Part shown: positions 1-6,654 of the stretch, piece by piece
How the letters are laid out: every line of letters starts with the position of its first letter
How positions within the stretch are numbered: the first letter of the stretch is position 1
Source of the DNA: Nitrospira sp.
GTDB taxonomy: Bacteria > Nitrospirota > Nitrospiria > Nitrospirales > Nitrospiraceae
Length of the DNA: 9,934 nucleotides
Assembly (NCBI GenBank): GCA_015904055.1
Contig: JABMDE010000020.1
Location: forward strand, 1-9,934
Direction of reading: 5' to 3'
The notes under the pieces: model-generated
Databases searched by the model: none
What the model was told of the DNA's origin: nothing
The model's input: only the letters and a program-made list of their open reading frames with translations
Translations under genes and position numbers: made by a program

Positions 1-354
1 CCCCACCCTATTTTTCAGCGCAAAGGCCTCGACATCCTGTGCGACGTGCCGATCAATCTGGTTACAGCCGTGCTCGGCGGAAAAGTAGAGGTTCCCACGC
101 TCAAAGGCGATACTGTCATCAAGGTCCCACCGGGGACCCAGCAGGATAAGGTGCTCAAGATCAAGGGCCTCGGCATTCCTAGCCTCAAAGGCGGAGCCAC
201 CGGCGATCAGCTGTACACGATTAAAATACAAATCCCCACCAAATTGACCGCCAGACAAAAAGAGCTGCTCACGGAATTTGCCAAAGAAGGCGGCATGTCG
301 ATGGAAGCCGACGGCGATGGCTTCTTCGACAAGATGAAGACGTTTTTCGAGTAG
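1..354 (+). CDS. dnaJ: Chaperone DnaJ, C-terminal part (5' end outside the window)
   Basis: This is the C-terminal substrate-binding and dimerisation region of the Hsp40 co-chaperone DnaJ, which delivers unfolded clients to DnaK in the cytoplasm and stimulates its ATPase. The frame is open from base 1, so the gene begins upstream and no start should be assigned at the internal GTG at 46. The reading begins HPIFQRKGLDILCDVPI, which matches the conserved HpxFxRxGxDLxxxxPI segment. It continues with ALGG-type (VLGGKVEVPTLKG), the KVPPGTQ turn and a KGLGIP loop. The tail (LTEFAKEGG, GFFDKMKTFFE) is typical of full DnaJ rather than CbpA, but the J-domain and zinc fingers are not in view. rsmE follows 41 bp downstream on the same strand, a common neighbour in bacteria, so the two may be co-transcribed. 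Confidence 0.93.
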   Translation, partial: PHPIFQRKGLDILCDVPINLVTAVLGGKVEVPTLKGDTVIKVPPGTQQDKVLKIKGLGIPSLKGGATGDQLYTIKIQIPTKLTARQKELLTEFAKEGGMSMEADGDGFFDKMKTFFE

Positions 355-395
355 ACTGGGACAGCCCATTCATACCCGGATCCCCAGAGTGCCCC

Positions 396-1146
396 ATGCC
401 CGTCTTTTTTGTATCTCCTAACTGCATCGCGTCACCGACTATCTCAATTACCGGCGATCTGCTGACCCATCTCCGGGATAGCCTCCGTATCGGCGTCGGC
501 GAGACCGTCCTGTTCGGTGACGGAGCAAGCCATCGGTACCGAACTGAAATCACCGACATATCCAAACAAACCATCACCGCACGCATTCTCGAGGTAGTCC
601 AGGCACCACCCCGCCAGACTCCCCGGCTGATCCTGGGCCAATCGCTGCTCAAGGGCGAAAAGATGGACTGGGTGATTCAGAAATCCATTGAGCTGGGGGT
701 AGATGAACTCGTGCCGGTTGAAAGTAGGCACAGTGTGGTACAGATCAAAGCTGATCGCATCGACTCGCAGATCGCCAGGTGGCACCGCATCGCCCTGGAA
801 GCCGCGCAGCAATCTGAACAGTGGCGTCTCCCGACCATCGCTCCGCCACAATCCGCCACAATCTCTTGCAACACTTCTGAGAATCCGCGCGACCGTCACG
901 GCGACACTCATGCTTGCCGAGCGGCTGGAAGGCAAGAGTCTACAAACCATTGAACTCCCGCAAGACGCGACTGGCTCCGTGCTGATCTTGATCGGACCAG
1001 AAGGGGGCTGGAGCAAGGATGAAATCGTAGCCGCTGAGCAAGCTAACGCGATACCCATTACCCTTGGTCAGCAGATTTTGCGAGCCGAAACAGCCGCCAT
1101 CGCCACCATCAGCATTCTCCAATCGCGTCTCGGCAAGTTGGGATAA
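396..1146 (+). pseudogene. rsmE: 16S rRNA (uracil1498-N3)-methyltransferase RsmE, frameshifted
   Basis: RsmE is a SPOUT-fold enzyme that methylates N3 of U1498 in 16S rRNA using S-adenosylmethionine. The first frame (396-953) carries the N-terminal PUA-like domain and the conserved KGEKMDWVIQKSIELGVDEL segment. The second frame, running to the TAA at 1144-1146, carries the SAM-binding knot: IGPEGGWSKDE and LGQQILRAETAA. The frames are joined at a perfect 10-bp tandem duplication, tccgccacaa at 842-851 and 852-861. Deleting one copy restores one continuous protein (APPQSLATLLRIRATVTATL) of about 246 residues, the usual length for the family. As written, the product would lose the cofactor site and end in unrelated residues at 953. 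The cause is either a recent slippage mutation or an assembly error. The start ATG at 396 has only a weak ribosome site. Confidence 0.9.
842..861 (+). repeat. 10-bp perfect tandem duplication inside rsmE
   Basis: Two adjacent identical copies of tccgccacaa occur at 842-851 and 852-861. Ten is not a multiple of three, so the second copy moves the downstream frame by +1. That is exactly the offset between the two halves of RsmE. Confidence 0.95.
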
Positions 1147-1289
1147 ATTCACCCGACAGTGCGGGAAAGACCTCTATTTCTTTCACTTCGCCATGGTCGC
1201 CAGAGTTGAGTCAGGCTGCCAAGGAATGCAGAATGTCCCTATTCTTTACTCATACACCCTGATGTAAGAATACAGTTACGGATGAAATC

Positions 1290-2357
1290 ATGACCTTGAT
1301 AGCTGGTTTTCAATCGTTTGGAACCCCGACGCTTATTGGGGATCTTATGCTCTCAGGTTTTGCTGGAACTTTTACTTACCAAAAGAAGATTCTGCTTATC
1401 CATGACAACTTCGCCATTGCTTGGACGGGTCATTGGGTAGCCGCTAACTCCGTCATTCGAACCCTTCAATCTTCTCTCTCCCTCAACAATATTACCCTTG
1501 AGTCCGTAAGAGAAGTGCTCACCCATTCAGAAACGTCAAATCTCGGTAGCGTTGAAGTATGACTCATCGGATGGGTGATTGACGCTCATGGTCAGCACTG
1601 CTTTCTCTGGAACAGTTTGTATCCTGGGACGCTCTACTTGCAGGCCACGCACTGTGATGGCTCTGGTGAACTGACTGCACTCGCCCTCGTTGGCACTCAA
1701 GGCCTCCATCGCACGGCTCCAACAGAGCCTAATCAGCCCGACGAGGAAAGGCGTGGAGCCCTTGCTGTCACGACTCAACTGATGGCCTATGAGTTTTGGG
1801 GACCCTCTACGAAACCGTGGGGATTTGGTATTGCTTACGAAATTCTGCAATTTGTTAATGGGACACACTTTGAGTATTTGGACAATGCTCTCTATTTTCC
1901 CCTTGCTTGCGAGCTCGATGAACGTGGGCACTATATCAGCACCACGTTTTATCCATCACAAACTAAATACAAGGCACACGGAAATTGCAGCACGTTCTTT
2001 TTCCATGACCCTATTGCAAAAACTCAAGATCTCTATGTTGTTCCGCCACCAGGCCCTGATCCGGTTGAATCTGATGGAGTCGTAGAAGATCTTCACCAAA
2101 GAATCCTGAACAAAACTTACTCCTTCCCTCTGGAATCTGATTACTACTGCGTTTCACTTCGCATGAGGAGTCCAGTGTTTGAGACATCACAGGCTTTCAT
2201 GGTCATGTCTAAATATGAAGCGGCCCAGTTTAGTGGCCTTACGATTAAAATCGCAGCCAAGGGTATTGACCTTAACATCAGTGGAGAATGGGTTGAGTGG
2301 TTTTATGAAAACATTCGTCTTAACGAGGCGAAGAAGAGCTGGATTTCTCCCTCATAG
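1290..2357 (+). pseudogene. Proteasome/HslV-like Ntn-hydrolase family protein with in-frame TGA
   Basis: A single frame runs from the ATG at 1290 to the TAG at 2355-2357, interrupted only by TGA at 1560-1562 (codon 91). The first 90 residues begin MTLIAGFQSFGTPTLIGDLM. This resembles the start of HslV and proteasome beta subunits, where an N-terminal Thr is the nucleophile and a GD pair follows the second strand. Thr2 would be exposed after Met removal. After the stop the same frame gives LIGWVIDAHGQHCFLW, a typical continuation beta-hairpin of this fold, so the stop splits one domain. A GTG at 1575 could restart translation, but that product would lack the catalytic Thr. The C-terminal 170 residues match nothing I know. 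Base composition looks AT-richer than in neighbouring genes, suggesting acquisition. Nonsense mutation is the simplest reading; TGA-C readthrough or a sequencing error are alternatives. The fold assignment is by eye. Confidence 0.6.
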
Positions 2358-2657
2358 TCCACAGGCGTTCAACAGTCAAGCGGCGGTTGGTCAAAATATT
2401 TGATTCTGACCCTCAATACGAACAATTCGGGAAAAACAAAGGTGTCAAGAAACAAAGAACGCTGTCAGGAACCAATCTTTCACACAAATCCCTGCATATC
2501 GCCCCATCGATGTTGATTATTTACACGAGCTCAAATGCAAAGAATGGGGAGCCAGGTCTTGCAACCCAACATCCCCAGCAGCCGCCACACCCTCCAGCGC
2601 CGTGTCCGGCCGATCTCGCGCGCTTTGATTGACCAGCTCCGCATGCCCTAACCTTAT
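2358..2657. other. Decayed or non-coding stretch before the higBA operon
   Basis: No convincing gene is visible in these 300 bases. Short open stretches exist. One of 38 codons (ATG 2535 to TAA 2649-2651) ends in residues RRVRPISRALIDQLRMP and might be the tail of a lost gene. The complement of 2536-2562 reads TGCAAGACCTGGCTCCCC followed by ATTCTTTGCA. I associate this motif with the edges of mobile or repeated elements such as IS200/RAYT-type sequences, but only from memory. The stretch may be the scar through which the toxin-antitoxin operon arrived. Confidence 0.35.
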
Positions 2658-2676
2658 TGTCAAGCTATGCTTGACA
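2658..2676. promoter_or_regulatory. Palindromic candidate HigA operator overlapping a -35 box
   Basis: TGTCAAGC (2658-2665), spacer TAT and GCTTGACA (2669-2676) form a perfect inverted repeat with 8-bp arms. The right arm contains TTGACA, a consensus -35 hexamer, at 2671-2676. A weak -10-like sequence (CAGGAT) lies 17 bp further on at 2694-2699. The site is 29 bp upstream of the higB start. HigA antitoxins repress their own operon by binding such palindromes, so this is the likely autoregulatory site. Confidence 0.7.
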
Positions 2677-2705
2677 TCAAAACCTGACGAGCGCAGGATA
2701 AAGAA

Positions 2706-2984
2706 GTGATTGAGAGCTTCAAGCACAAGGGACTTGCACGCTTCTTTGAAGATGATGACCGTCGAAAGTTGCCCGCATCGCAGGTCGAAAAGATTGGCCG
2801 TATCCTGGCGAGACTCAACGAAGCGCTGACCGTTCAAGATATGGGACTGCCAGGCTATCGACTCCATCCCTTGAAAGGAGAGTTGGCTGGTTTCTGGTCC
2901 GTGACCGTATCGGGCAATTGGCGAATTATCTTTCGGTTCGAGAATGGCAGCGCATACGACGTAGATCTTATAGACTATCACTAA
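2706..2984 (+). CDS. higB: HigB-type mRNA interferase toxin (RelE/ParE superfamily)
   Basis: HigB is a small ribosome-dependent endoribonuclease that cleaves mRNA in the A site until bound by HigA. The protein is 92 residues, the exact length of well-studied HigB toxins. It shows family landmarks GLARFFE (9-15), LPGYRLHPLKG (48-58) and SVTVSGNWRIIFRF (65-78), and it ends in DYH. The catalytic residues known from Proteus HigB (His54, Asp90, Tyr91, His92, plus Arg73 and Lys57) are all present at the same numbers, so it should be active. The start is GTG at 2706, preceded by AGGA at a normal distance; this start gives family-length alignment. The antitoxin gene begins 11 bp after the stop. The toxin-first order is characteristic of higBA. 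Confidence 0.93.
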   Translation: MIESFKHKGLARFFEDDDRRKLPASQVEKIGRILARLNEALTVQDMGLPGYRLHPLKGELAGFWSVTVSGNWRIIFRFENGSAYDVDLIDYH

Positions 2985-2995
2985 GGAGTTGGACT

Positions 2996-3295
2996 ATGCG
3001 CATGAAGAACCCACCGCATCCTGGATTGTCAGTCCGACATGACTGTCTCGAACCGTTGGGACTATCGATCGCAGATGGGGCTAAGGTCCTAGGTGTCACC
3101 CGGCAAGCCATGAACAATCTGGTCACCGGCAAGGCCGGGATATCCGCTGAGATGGCAATCCGGCTCGAAAAGGCATTTGGTGGCGGCGCAGAAACCTGGT
3201 TACGGATGCAGGCTGCGTACGACTTGGCTCAAGCAGAGAAACACACAAGGAAGATTAAGGTTCAGCGCGTGAAGGATACGTTAATACCTGCCTAG
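2996..3295 (+). CDS. higA: HigA-type antitoxin, XRE-family DNA-binding protein
   Basis: This 99-residue protein neutralises HigB and represses the operon. It has the HigA signature HPG near the N-terminus (8-10), LEPLGLSIADGAKVLGV and TRQAMNNLVTGKAGI. The helix-turn-helix covers about residues 23-46, with Q37-N41 in the recognition helix. Then come AIRLEKAFGGGAETWLRMQ and AYDLAQAE, typical of the family. The chosen start at 2996 has a strong AAGGAG ribosome site at 2983-2988 that overlaps the higB stop codon, which couples translation of the two genes. The open frame extends further upstream inside higB, but that part is not conserved. The last 15 residues are basic (KHTRKIKVQRVKD). The palindrome ahead of higB is the expected binding site. 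Confidence 0.93.
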   Translation: MRMKNPPHPGLSVRHDCLEPLGLSIADGAKVLGVTRQAMNNLVTGKAGISAEMAIRLEKAFGGGAETWLRMQAAYDLAQAEKHTRKIKVQRVKDTLIPA

Positions 3296-3429
3296 CCATC
3301 TACCCCAAAGACCTCGTCTCGCCTTCCCTGCTCTCCTCTCATCCCACAAATGATGTATTAGCCTCCGACTTTGCAGTAGACTTGCTGCAACTGTCTGGTG
3401 TCACGATTGTGGTGAAAGGTTGGTGATCG

Positions 3430-3942
3430 ATGTGGCCTGTGTTCTGTGTGTTCCTGTTTGTTCTGGCCAGTGCGGCAGGCACAGGTCTCCCGTCCCTTGC
3501 AGCGGAAAACTCTCTTGAGGAGGCGGAATTTGCGTATGAGCGCGGTGAGTATACCCAGGCGGCCCGCCTCTTCAGTCCTCTGGCTGAGCAAGGAGTCGCA
3601 TCGGCGCAGTTCTATCTGGGCTTGATGCACGAAAAAGGACGAGGCGTCCGGCAGGATTACCCCACGGCACTGACGTGGTTTCGGAAGGCGGCGGCACAGG
3701 GCTATGTTGGTCCGCAGAACAATCTGGCCCTGATGTACGAACGGGGCCGGGGCGTCCGGAAAGACCTGGTTCGTGCGTTCATGTGGTATCACCTGGCTAG
3801 TACGATGTTACCCGGCAATGACGGAAAGGCAGCCTTGGCACGCCGAGACCAGCTGAGTCCACACATGACTGCCGCGCAGATCGAGCAGGCGCAGGAACTG
3901 GCAAAACGTTGCCAGCAGTCTCAGTTCAAGCAATGCGACTAG
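3430..3942 (+). CDS. Secreted Sel1-repeat (TPR-like) protein
   Basis: The 170-residue product starts with a signal peptide: a hydrophobic stretch at 4-18 and a probable cleavage after LAA at residue 25. The mature protein consists of Sel1-like helical repeats. A degenerate first repeat covers about 30-55, followed by two clear ones at about 56-91 (AQFYLGLMHEKGRGV, then DYPTALTWFRKAAAQG) and 92-127 (QNNLALMYERGRGV, then DLVRAFMWYHLAS). Such repeats form solenoids for protein-protein contact, so a periplasmic or envelope scaffold role is likely. The partner cannot be read from the sequence. Two cysteines close to the C-terminus could pair. GAAAGG lies upstream of the ATG at 3430. The gene stands alone, with 134 bp before it and 223 bp after it. 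Confidence 0.85.
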   Translation: MWPVFCVFLFVLASAAGTGLPSLAAENSLEEAEFAYERGEYTQAARLFSPLAEQGVASAQFYLGLMHEKGRGVRQDYPTALTWFRKAAAQGYVGPQNNLALMYERGRGVRKDLVRAFMWYHLASTMLPGNDGKAALARRDQLSPHMTAAQIEQAQELAKRCQQSQFKQCD

Positions 3943-4165
3943 ATTAGGATCCTTCCCGCGGGAAAATAGACACACAAGAAGCCAGGTAATGGCATCGCCA
4001 GGCAAAGCATGCTGAGAAACAATCACCCCATTTTGTTGGACTAGAAAACTAGCTCATTTTTCAGTACACTCGCCCTCCGATCATGGGCCGATAGGGCCCT
4101 GTTGGTGGGCACTGGCAACTCGTAGCGACTATTCCGTATCTGTCATCGTTTGATTCTGGAGTAGC

Positions 4166-4591
4166 ATGGGACTTCTCGGTCGGCTCTTCAAAATACCGTC
4201 ATTCGAGGGTGCCACGAATGCCCTGTTGGTTGAACTCACCCTCCCTACTCTGACCGATGCTCAGCGCGCGGAGCTGAAGATCCGCGTCATTGAAGTCTTT
4301 CAAAAACTTGGCCCTCCTGATCTTTCCCCGGAGGCGGCGCTGCTCGGTCTGAACCAAGCATCACGGCTGACCCAATTGAATTTTCTGGCACTCGCGATGG
4401 ATGAACTGGGATTCGACCCACCGCTCAAGAAAGAAATCCTCTTCAAGGTGCCGAATCCGTTCGATCCTAACCTGGCGGATGAGCATACCCTGCGGGCAGT
4501 TGCTCGCCGATTGAAGTGGAAACACAACATCGAGGTGGGGATCGAGGTAGAGCCGATCAACTTCGATACCTGGAGCAACCTATCTGCGTGA
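4166..4591 (+). CDS. Hypothetical protein, 141 aa, unrecognised
   Basis: I do not recognise this family. The product is soluble-looking, without signal peptide or membrane segment. It begins MGLLGRLFKIPSFEGATNAL and is leucine-rich and mostly helical in appearance. A middle part (LSPEAALLGLNQASRLTQL) is followed by an acidic, proline-containing segment (VPNPFDPNLADEHTLRAVARRLKWKH). The ATG at 4166 follows CTGGAG with short spacing. A small hairpin (GGGCC, GATAG, GGCCC at 4085-4099) lies about 65 bp upstream in its leader. The ompH-like gene starts 73 bp downstream on the same strand, so the two may share a transcript. Codon use resembles neighbouring housekeeping genes and the frame is long and clean, so it is probably real. 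Confidence 0.72.
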   Translation: MGLLGRLFKIPSFEGATNALLVELTLPTLTDAQRAELKIRVIEVFQKLGPPDLSPEAALLGLNQASRLTQLNFLALAMDELGFDPPLKKEILFKVPNPFDPNLADEHTLRAVARRLKWKHNIEVGIEVEPINFDTWSNLSA

Positions 4592-4664
4592 CATTGGCTT
4601 GACAGGCCCCAAGCGCCTGGCTATCCTCCATAAATCGATATTCTCTCTTTTGCAAGGAGTTTTC

Positions 4665-5216
4665 ATGCGACATGCTGCTGTGCGAACACTGTGCGCCGTG
4701 GGGCTATCGGCTCTGGCATTCTTGACACTGGCGCCAATCAGCCAGGCCAATGAGCCGTTCAAAATGGGTGTAGTGGATCCCCAGTCCGTCCTGGAAAAAT
4801 CAAAGGCCGGGAAAAAAGCGCTCGATGGATTGAAAGAATATGTGACCATCAGACAAAAACTCCTAGCCAAGGACGAAGAGGAGCTCCGCAATTACGAGAA
4901 ACAAATCAAGGACCAGCTGCCCAAGCTCAGCGAGGCGGAGAAAAAAGACAAGGAAACGCAGTTCCGAACCAAAATTCAGGACTACCAAAAGCGCGCACAG
5001 GAGTTCAATCAAGACCTACAAAAGAGACAGAAAGAGCTCGTTGAGGAATACATGAAGAAGATCTCAGTGGCCACCCAAGCCATGGCTGAGAAGGGAGGCT
5101 TCTCCCTCGTGGTCGATAAGGGAAGCGAGCAGACCGTCAAAATCGTGATCTACAATAAAGACACCATCGATCTGACAGAACAGGTCGTCAAAGAGTTCGA
5201 CCGAACGAATAAGTAA
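4665..5216 (+). CDS. OmpH/Skp-family periplasmic chaperone
   Basis: Skp/OmpH proteins are periplasmic trimeric holdases that carry unfolded outer-membrane proteins to the BAM machinery. The 183-residue product has a signal peptide with hydrophobic core at about 9-24 and cleavage after SQA at residue 28. A short beta segment follows (FKMGVVDPQSVLEKSKAGKKA), the hallmark start of the family. A long charged coiled-coil covers about 50-140 (KDEEELRNYEKQIKDQL, then QKRAQEFNQDLQKRQKEL). The C-terminal strand (GGFSLVVDKG, VVIYNKDTIDLT-like) closes the trimer body. The ATG at 4665 is chosen because it has AAGGAG six bases upstream and begins the signal peptide; the in-frame codon at 4599 would add an unrelated leader. 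The protein implies a diderm cell envelope. It is not next to bamA or lpxD here, so the symbol is left open. Confidence 0.9.
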   Translation: MRHAAVRTLCAVGLSALAFLTLAPISQANEPFKMGVVDPQSVLEKSKAGKKALDGLKEYVTIRQKLLAKDEEELRNYEKQIKDQLPKLSEAEKKDKETQFRTKIQDYQKRAQEFNQDLQKRQKELVEEYMKKISVATQAMAEKGGFSLVVDKGSEQTVKIVIYNKDTIDLTEQVVKEFDRTNK

Positions 5217-5232
5217 CGCAGACAGGCATGCC

Positions 5233-5260
5233 GGCCGGTTATTCCACGGGATAACCGGCC
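5233..5260. terminator. Hairpin at the convergent ends of the ompH-like and rhodanese genes
   Basis: GGCCGGTTAT (5233-5242) and ATAACCGGCC (5251-5260) are perfect 10-bp inverted arms around an 8-base loop. The hairpin starts 17 bp after the ompH-like stop and overlaps the last codons of the rhodanese gene. No T-run follows on either strand, so it is not a standard intrinsic terminator. It may be a bidirectional transcript-end stabiliser or a factor-assisted terminator. Confidence 0.5.
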
Positions 5261-5604
5261 TCCCGCCACGCTCTGATTCCCCCATCCATCGAGACCACAT
5301 TGCCATATCCCATCTGCTGCAAGGCATCGGCGGCAAGCGCCGACCGAAACCCTCCGCCGCAATACAGCACGATGGGTGCTTCTTTATCAGGAACCGCCGT
5401 CTCGATATCACGTTCTATAATCCCCTTGCCCAGATGCCGGGCTCCTCTGGCATGACCTGCCGCAAACTCATTGTCTTCGCGCACATCAATGAAGTGAAAC
5501 GACTCTCCCCGATCGAGCCGGGCCTTCACCTCCGCCGCCGTGCATTCCTTCACCCGCTGCTTGACGCGCTCCACCAGCTGTAAAAATCCAGGATTGTGCT
5601 TCAT
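5239..5604 (-). CDS. Single-domain rhodanese-like sulfurtransferase
   Basis: This is a stand-alone rhodanese domain of 121 residues, about the usual size of the GlpE/PspE type. Such proteins move sulfane sulfur through a persulfide on the active-site cysteine, taking it from thiosulfate or another donor. Landmarks in order are FHFIDVREDNEFAAGHARGA (the conserved DxRxxxEFxxGHxxGA) and IVLYCGGGFRS. The latter contains the catalytic Cys (residue 82 from the chosen start) in a six-residue loop ending in Arg. MGYGNVVSMDGGIRAWREAG is the standard C-terminal signature. There is no signal peptide, so it is probably cytoplasmic. The ATG at 5604-5602 is preferred because AGGAG lies five bases upstream; a GTG two codons earlier overlaps that site. 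The gene converges on the ompH-like gene, with 22 bp between the two. Confidence 0.92.
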   Translation of the reverse strand: MKHNPGFLQLVERVKQRVKECTAAEVKARLDRGESFHFIDVREDNEFAAGHARGARHLGKGIIERDIETAVPDKEAPIVLYCGGGFRSALAADALQQMGYGNVVSMDGGIRAWREAGYPVE

Positions 5605-5670
5605 CGTCACTCCTATTCAGCCCGCATTATTCATGACAGTTTGTCGCGTAATCACTCTATTAATCGTGCC

Positions 5671-5780
5671 TCGTGAAACGCATCTCGTATCTCGCAACCA
5701 AAGATGAGACTTGCTCGCTTCTCGTCCTGCGCTTCACGCTCGCCTCTCTGAGTCGAGGCGGGCTTCACGAGATACGAGCG
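5671..5780. repeat. Nested inverted-repeat intergenic element
   Basis: CTCGTATCTCG (5684-5694) is the exact complement of CGAGATACGAG (5768-5778). Outside and inside these arms, TCGTGAA (5671-5677) pairs with TTCACGA (5764-5770). Between them sits a smaller hairpin, CGCCTC (5741-5746) and GAGGCG (5755-5760) around TCTGAGTC, and it can be extended by three further pairs. The element separates the divergently placed rhodanese promoter side and the end of the radical-SAM remnant. It looks like a dispersed non-coding repeat (REP/MITE-like), and no protein is encoded. Confidence 0.6.
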
Positions 5781-5790
5781 ACGAAGAACG

Positions 5791-5834
5791 GACTGGCAAT
5801 TGCAGCAAAAGCGCTCATGAATCATGCAGGTTAG
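5791..5834 (+). repeat. 44-bp dispersed repeat, copy 1
   Basis: This aligns without gaps to 8301-8344, with about 32 of 44 bases identical. The shared core is ATTGC-GCAAAA, GCT-ATGA and GCAGG-TAG. It overlaps the stop codon (5831-5833 on the complement) of the radical-SAM remnant and adjoins the inverted-repeat block to its left. Confidence 0.55.
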
Positions 5835-6652
5835 AACAATGCTGTTTGTTCGACGCCTGGGCGGCGAAAGGTATTGGGAATCCCGCCAGTATCGTCATCC
5901 ATAAAACCGGCGCGCCGCTTGGCCACACTGAACAATTGTTCGATCATATGCCAATAGACACCGGTCCCGGCATGCCGTCTAAAAAACTCGCCGTCGGTCA
6001 TCGCACCACCCCTTACCTCACGCAGTCGAGCGACGATTTTTCCAATCCGATCGGGAAACGCGGCCTGCATACGCTCCAGAAACACCGGCTCAACACTGCC
6101 GGATAGTCTCAGCAAGGTCGCCACAGCCGTCCTAGCCCCCGCCTGATTCGCGCGCTCCAATAACACCGGAAGATCGCCGTCATTCAAGCCCGGAATCACA
6201 GGCGCGATCGAAATACCCGTCGAAATGCCGGCATCCGCCAGCACCTTCATGGCTTCGAACCGCTTGGCGATTGATGGCGCATGTGGCTCCACTTTACGAG
6301 CGATCTCATCCGACGCGAACGGAATGCTGAAATACACACGGACCCATGCGTCCCGATTCAACTGCCTCAGGATATCCAGATCCCTCAGCACCAGCGCGCC
6401 CTTCGTAATGATGCCGACAGGGTTCCGATAGTCTCCACACAACGACAGACAAGCTCTGGTCAAGCCGTACGAGGCCTCCAACGGCTGATAGCAATCCGTG
6501 TTGCCTGAAAAAACAATCAGCTCTCCCTGCCATGACGGTTTATCAAATGTCCGCCGCAACAGCCGCGGCGCATCTTCCTTGACGATAATCTTACTGTCGA
6601 AATCCGTTCCGGCGCCGAAGCCCCAATACTCATGCGACGGCCTCGCATAGCA
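5831..6652 (-). pseudogene. Radical-SAM protein (PA0069/SPL-like), 5'-truncated at a tRNA gene
   Basis: The remaining 273 codons match the C-terminal four-fifths of a radical-SAM protein related to spore photoproduct lyase and the PA0069 group. Recognisable parts are CYARPSHEYWGFGAGTDFD at the beginning, then KPSWQGELIVFSGNTDCYQP, LTRACLSLCGDYRNPVGIITK, SIAKRFEAMKVLADAG and APVIPGLNDGDLP. The family's iron-sulfur motif is CxxxCxxCYARP. Only its last cysteine survives, at 6652-6650, and the tRNA-Ser gene begins three bases further on. About 70-80 N-terminal residues, including two cluster cysteines, are gone. The only upstream in-frame ATGs lie beyond the antisense of the tRNA and encode an artefact. 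The first internal Met is far into the domain. The 3' end is intact. The gene is most likely dead, and its activity was never specific enough to name a substrate. Confidence 0.82.
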
Positions 6653-6654
6653 GC

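Noticed and set aside
1560..1562. TGA as a selenocysteine codon
   Set aside because: No SECIS-like hairpin is evident just downstream and the surroundings (EV-stop-LIGW) do not resemble a redox site.
2387..2632. 81-codon plus-strand open frame starting with TTG
   Set aside because: It has no ribosome site, a Pro/His-rich unlikely composition and no family resemblance.
2517..2981. 154-codon minus-strand open frame
   Set aside because: It is mostly the antisense of higB, whose product is unmistakable.
3953..3964. Perfect 12-bp palindrome TTCCCGCGGGAA after the Sel1 gene
   Set aside because: It has no loop, so it cannot form a normal terminator hairpin, and no second copy was seen. Likely chance.
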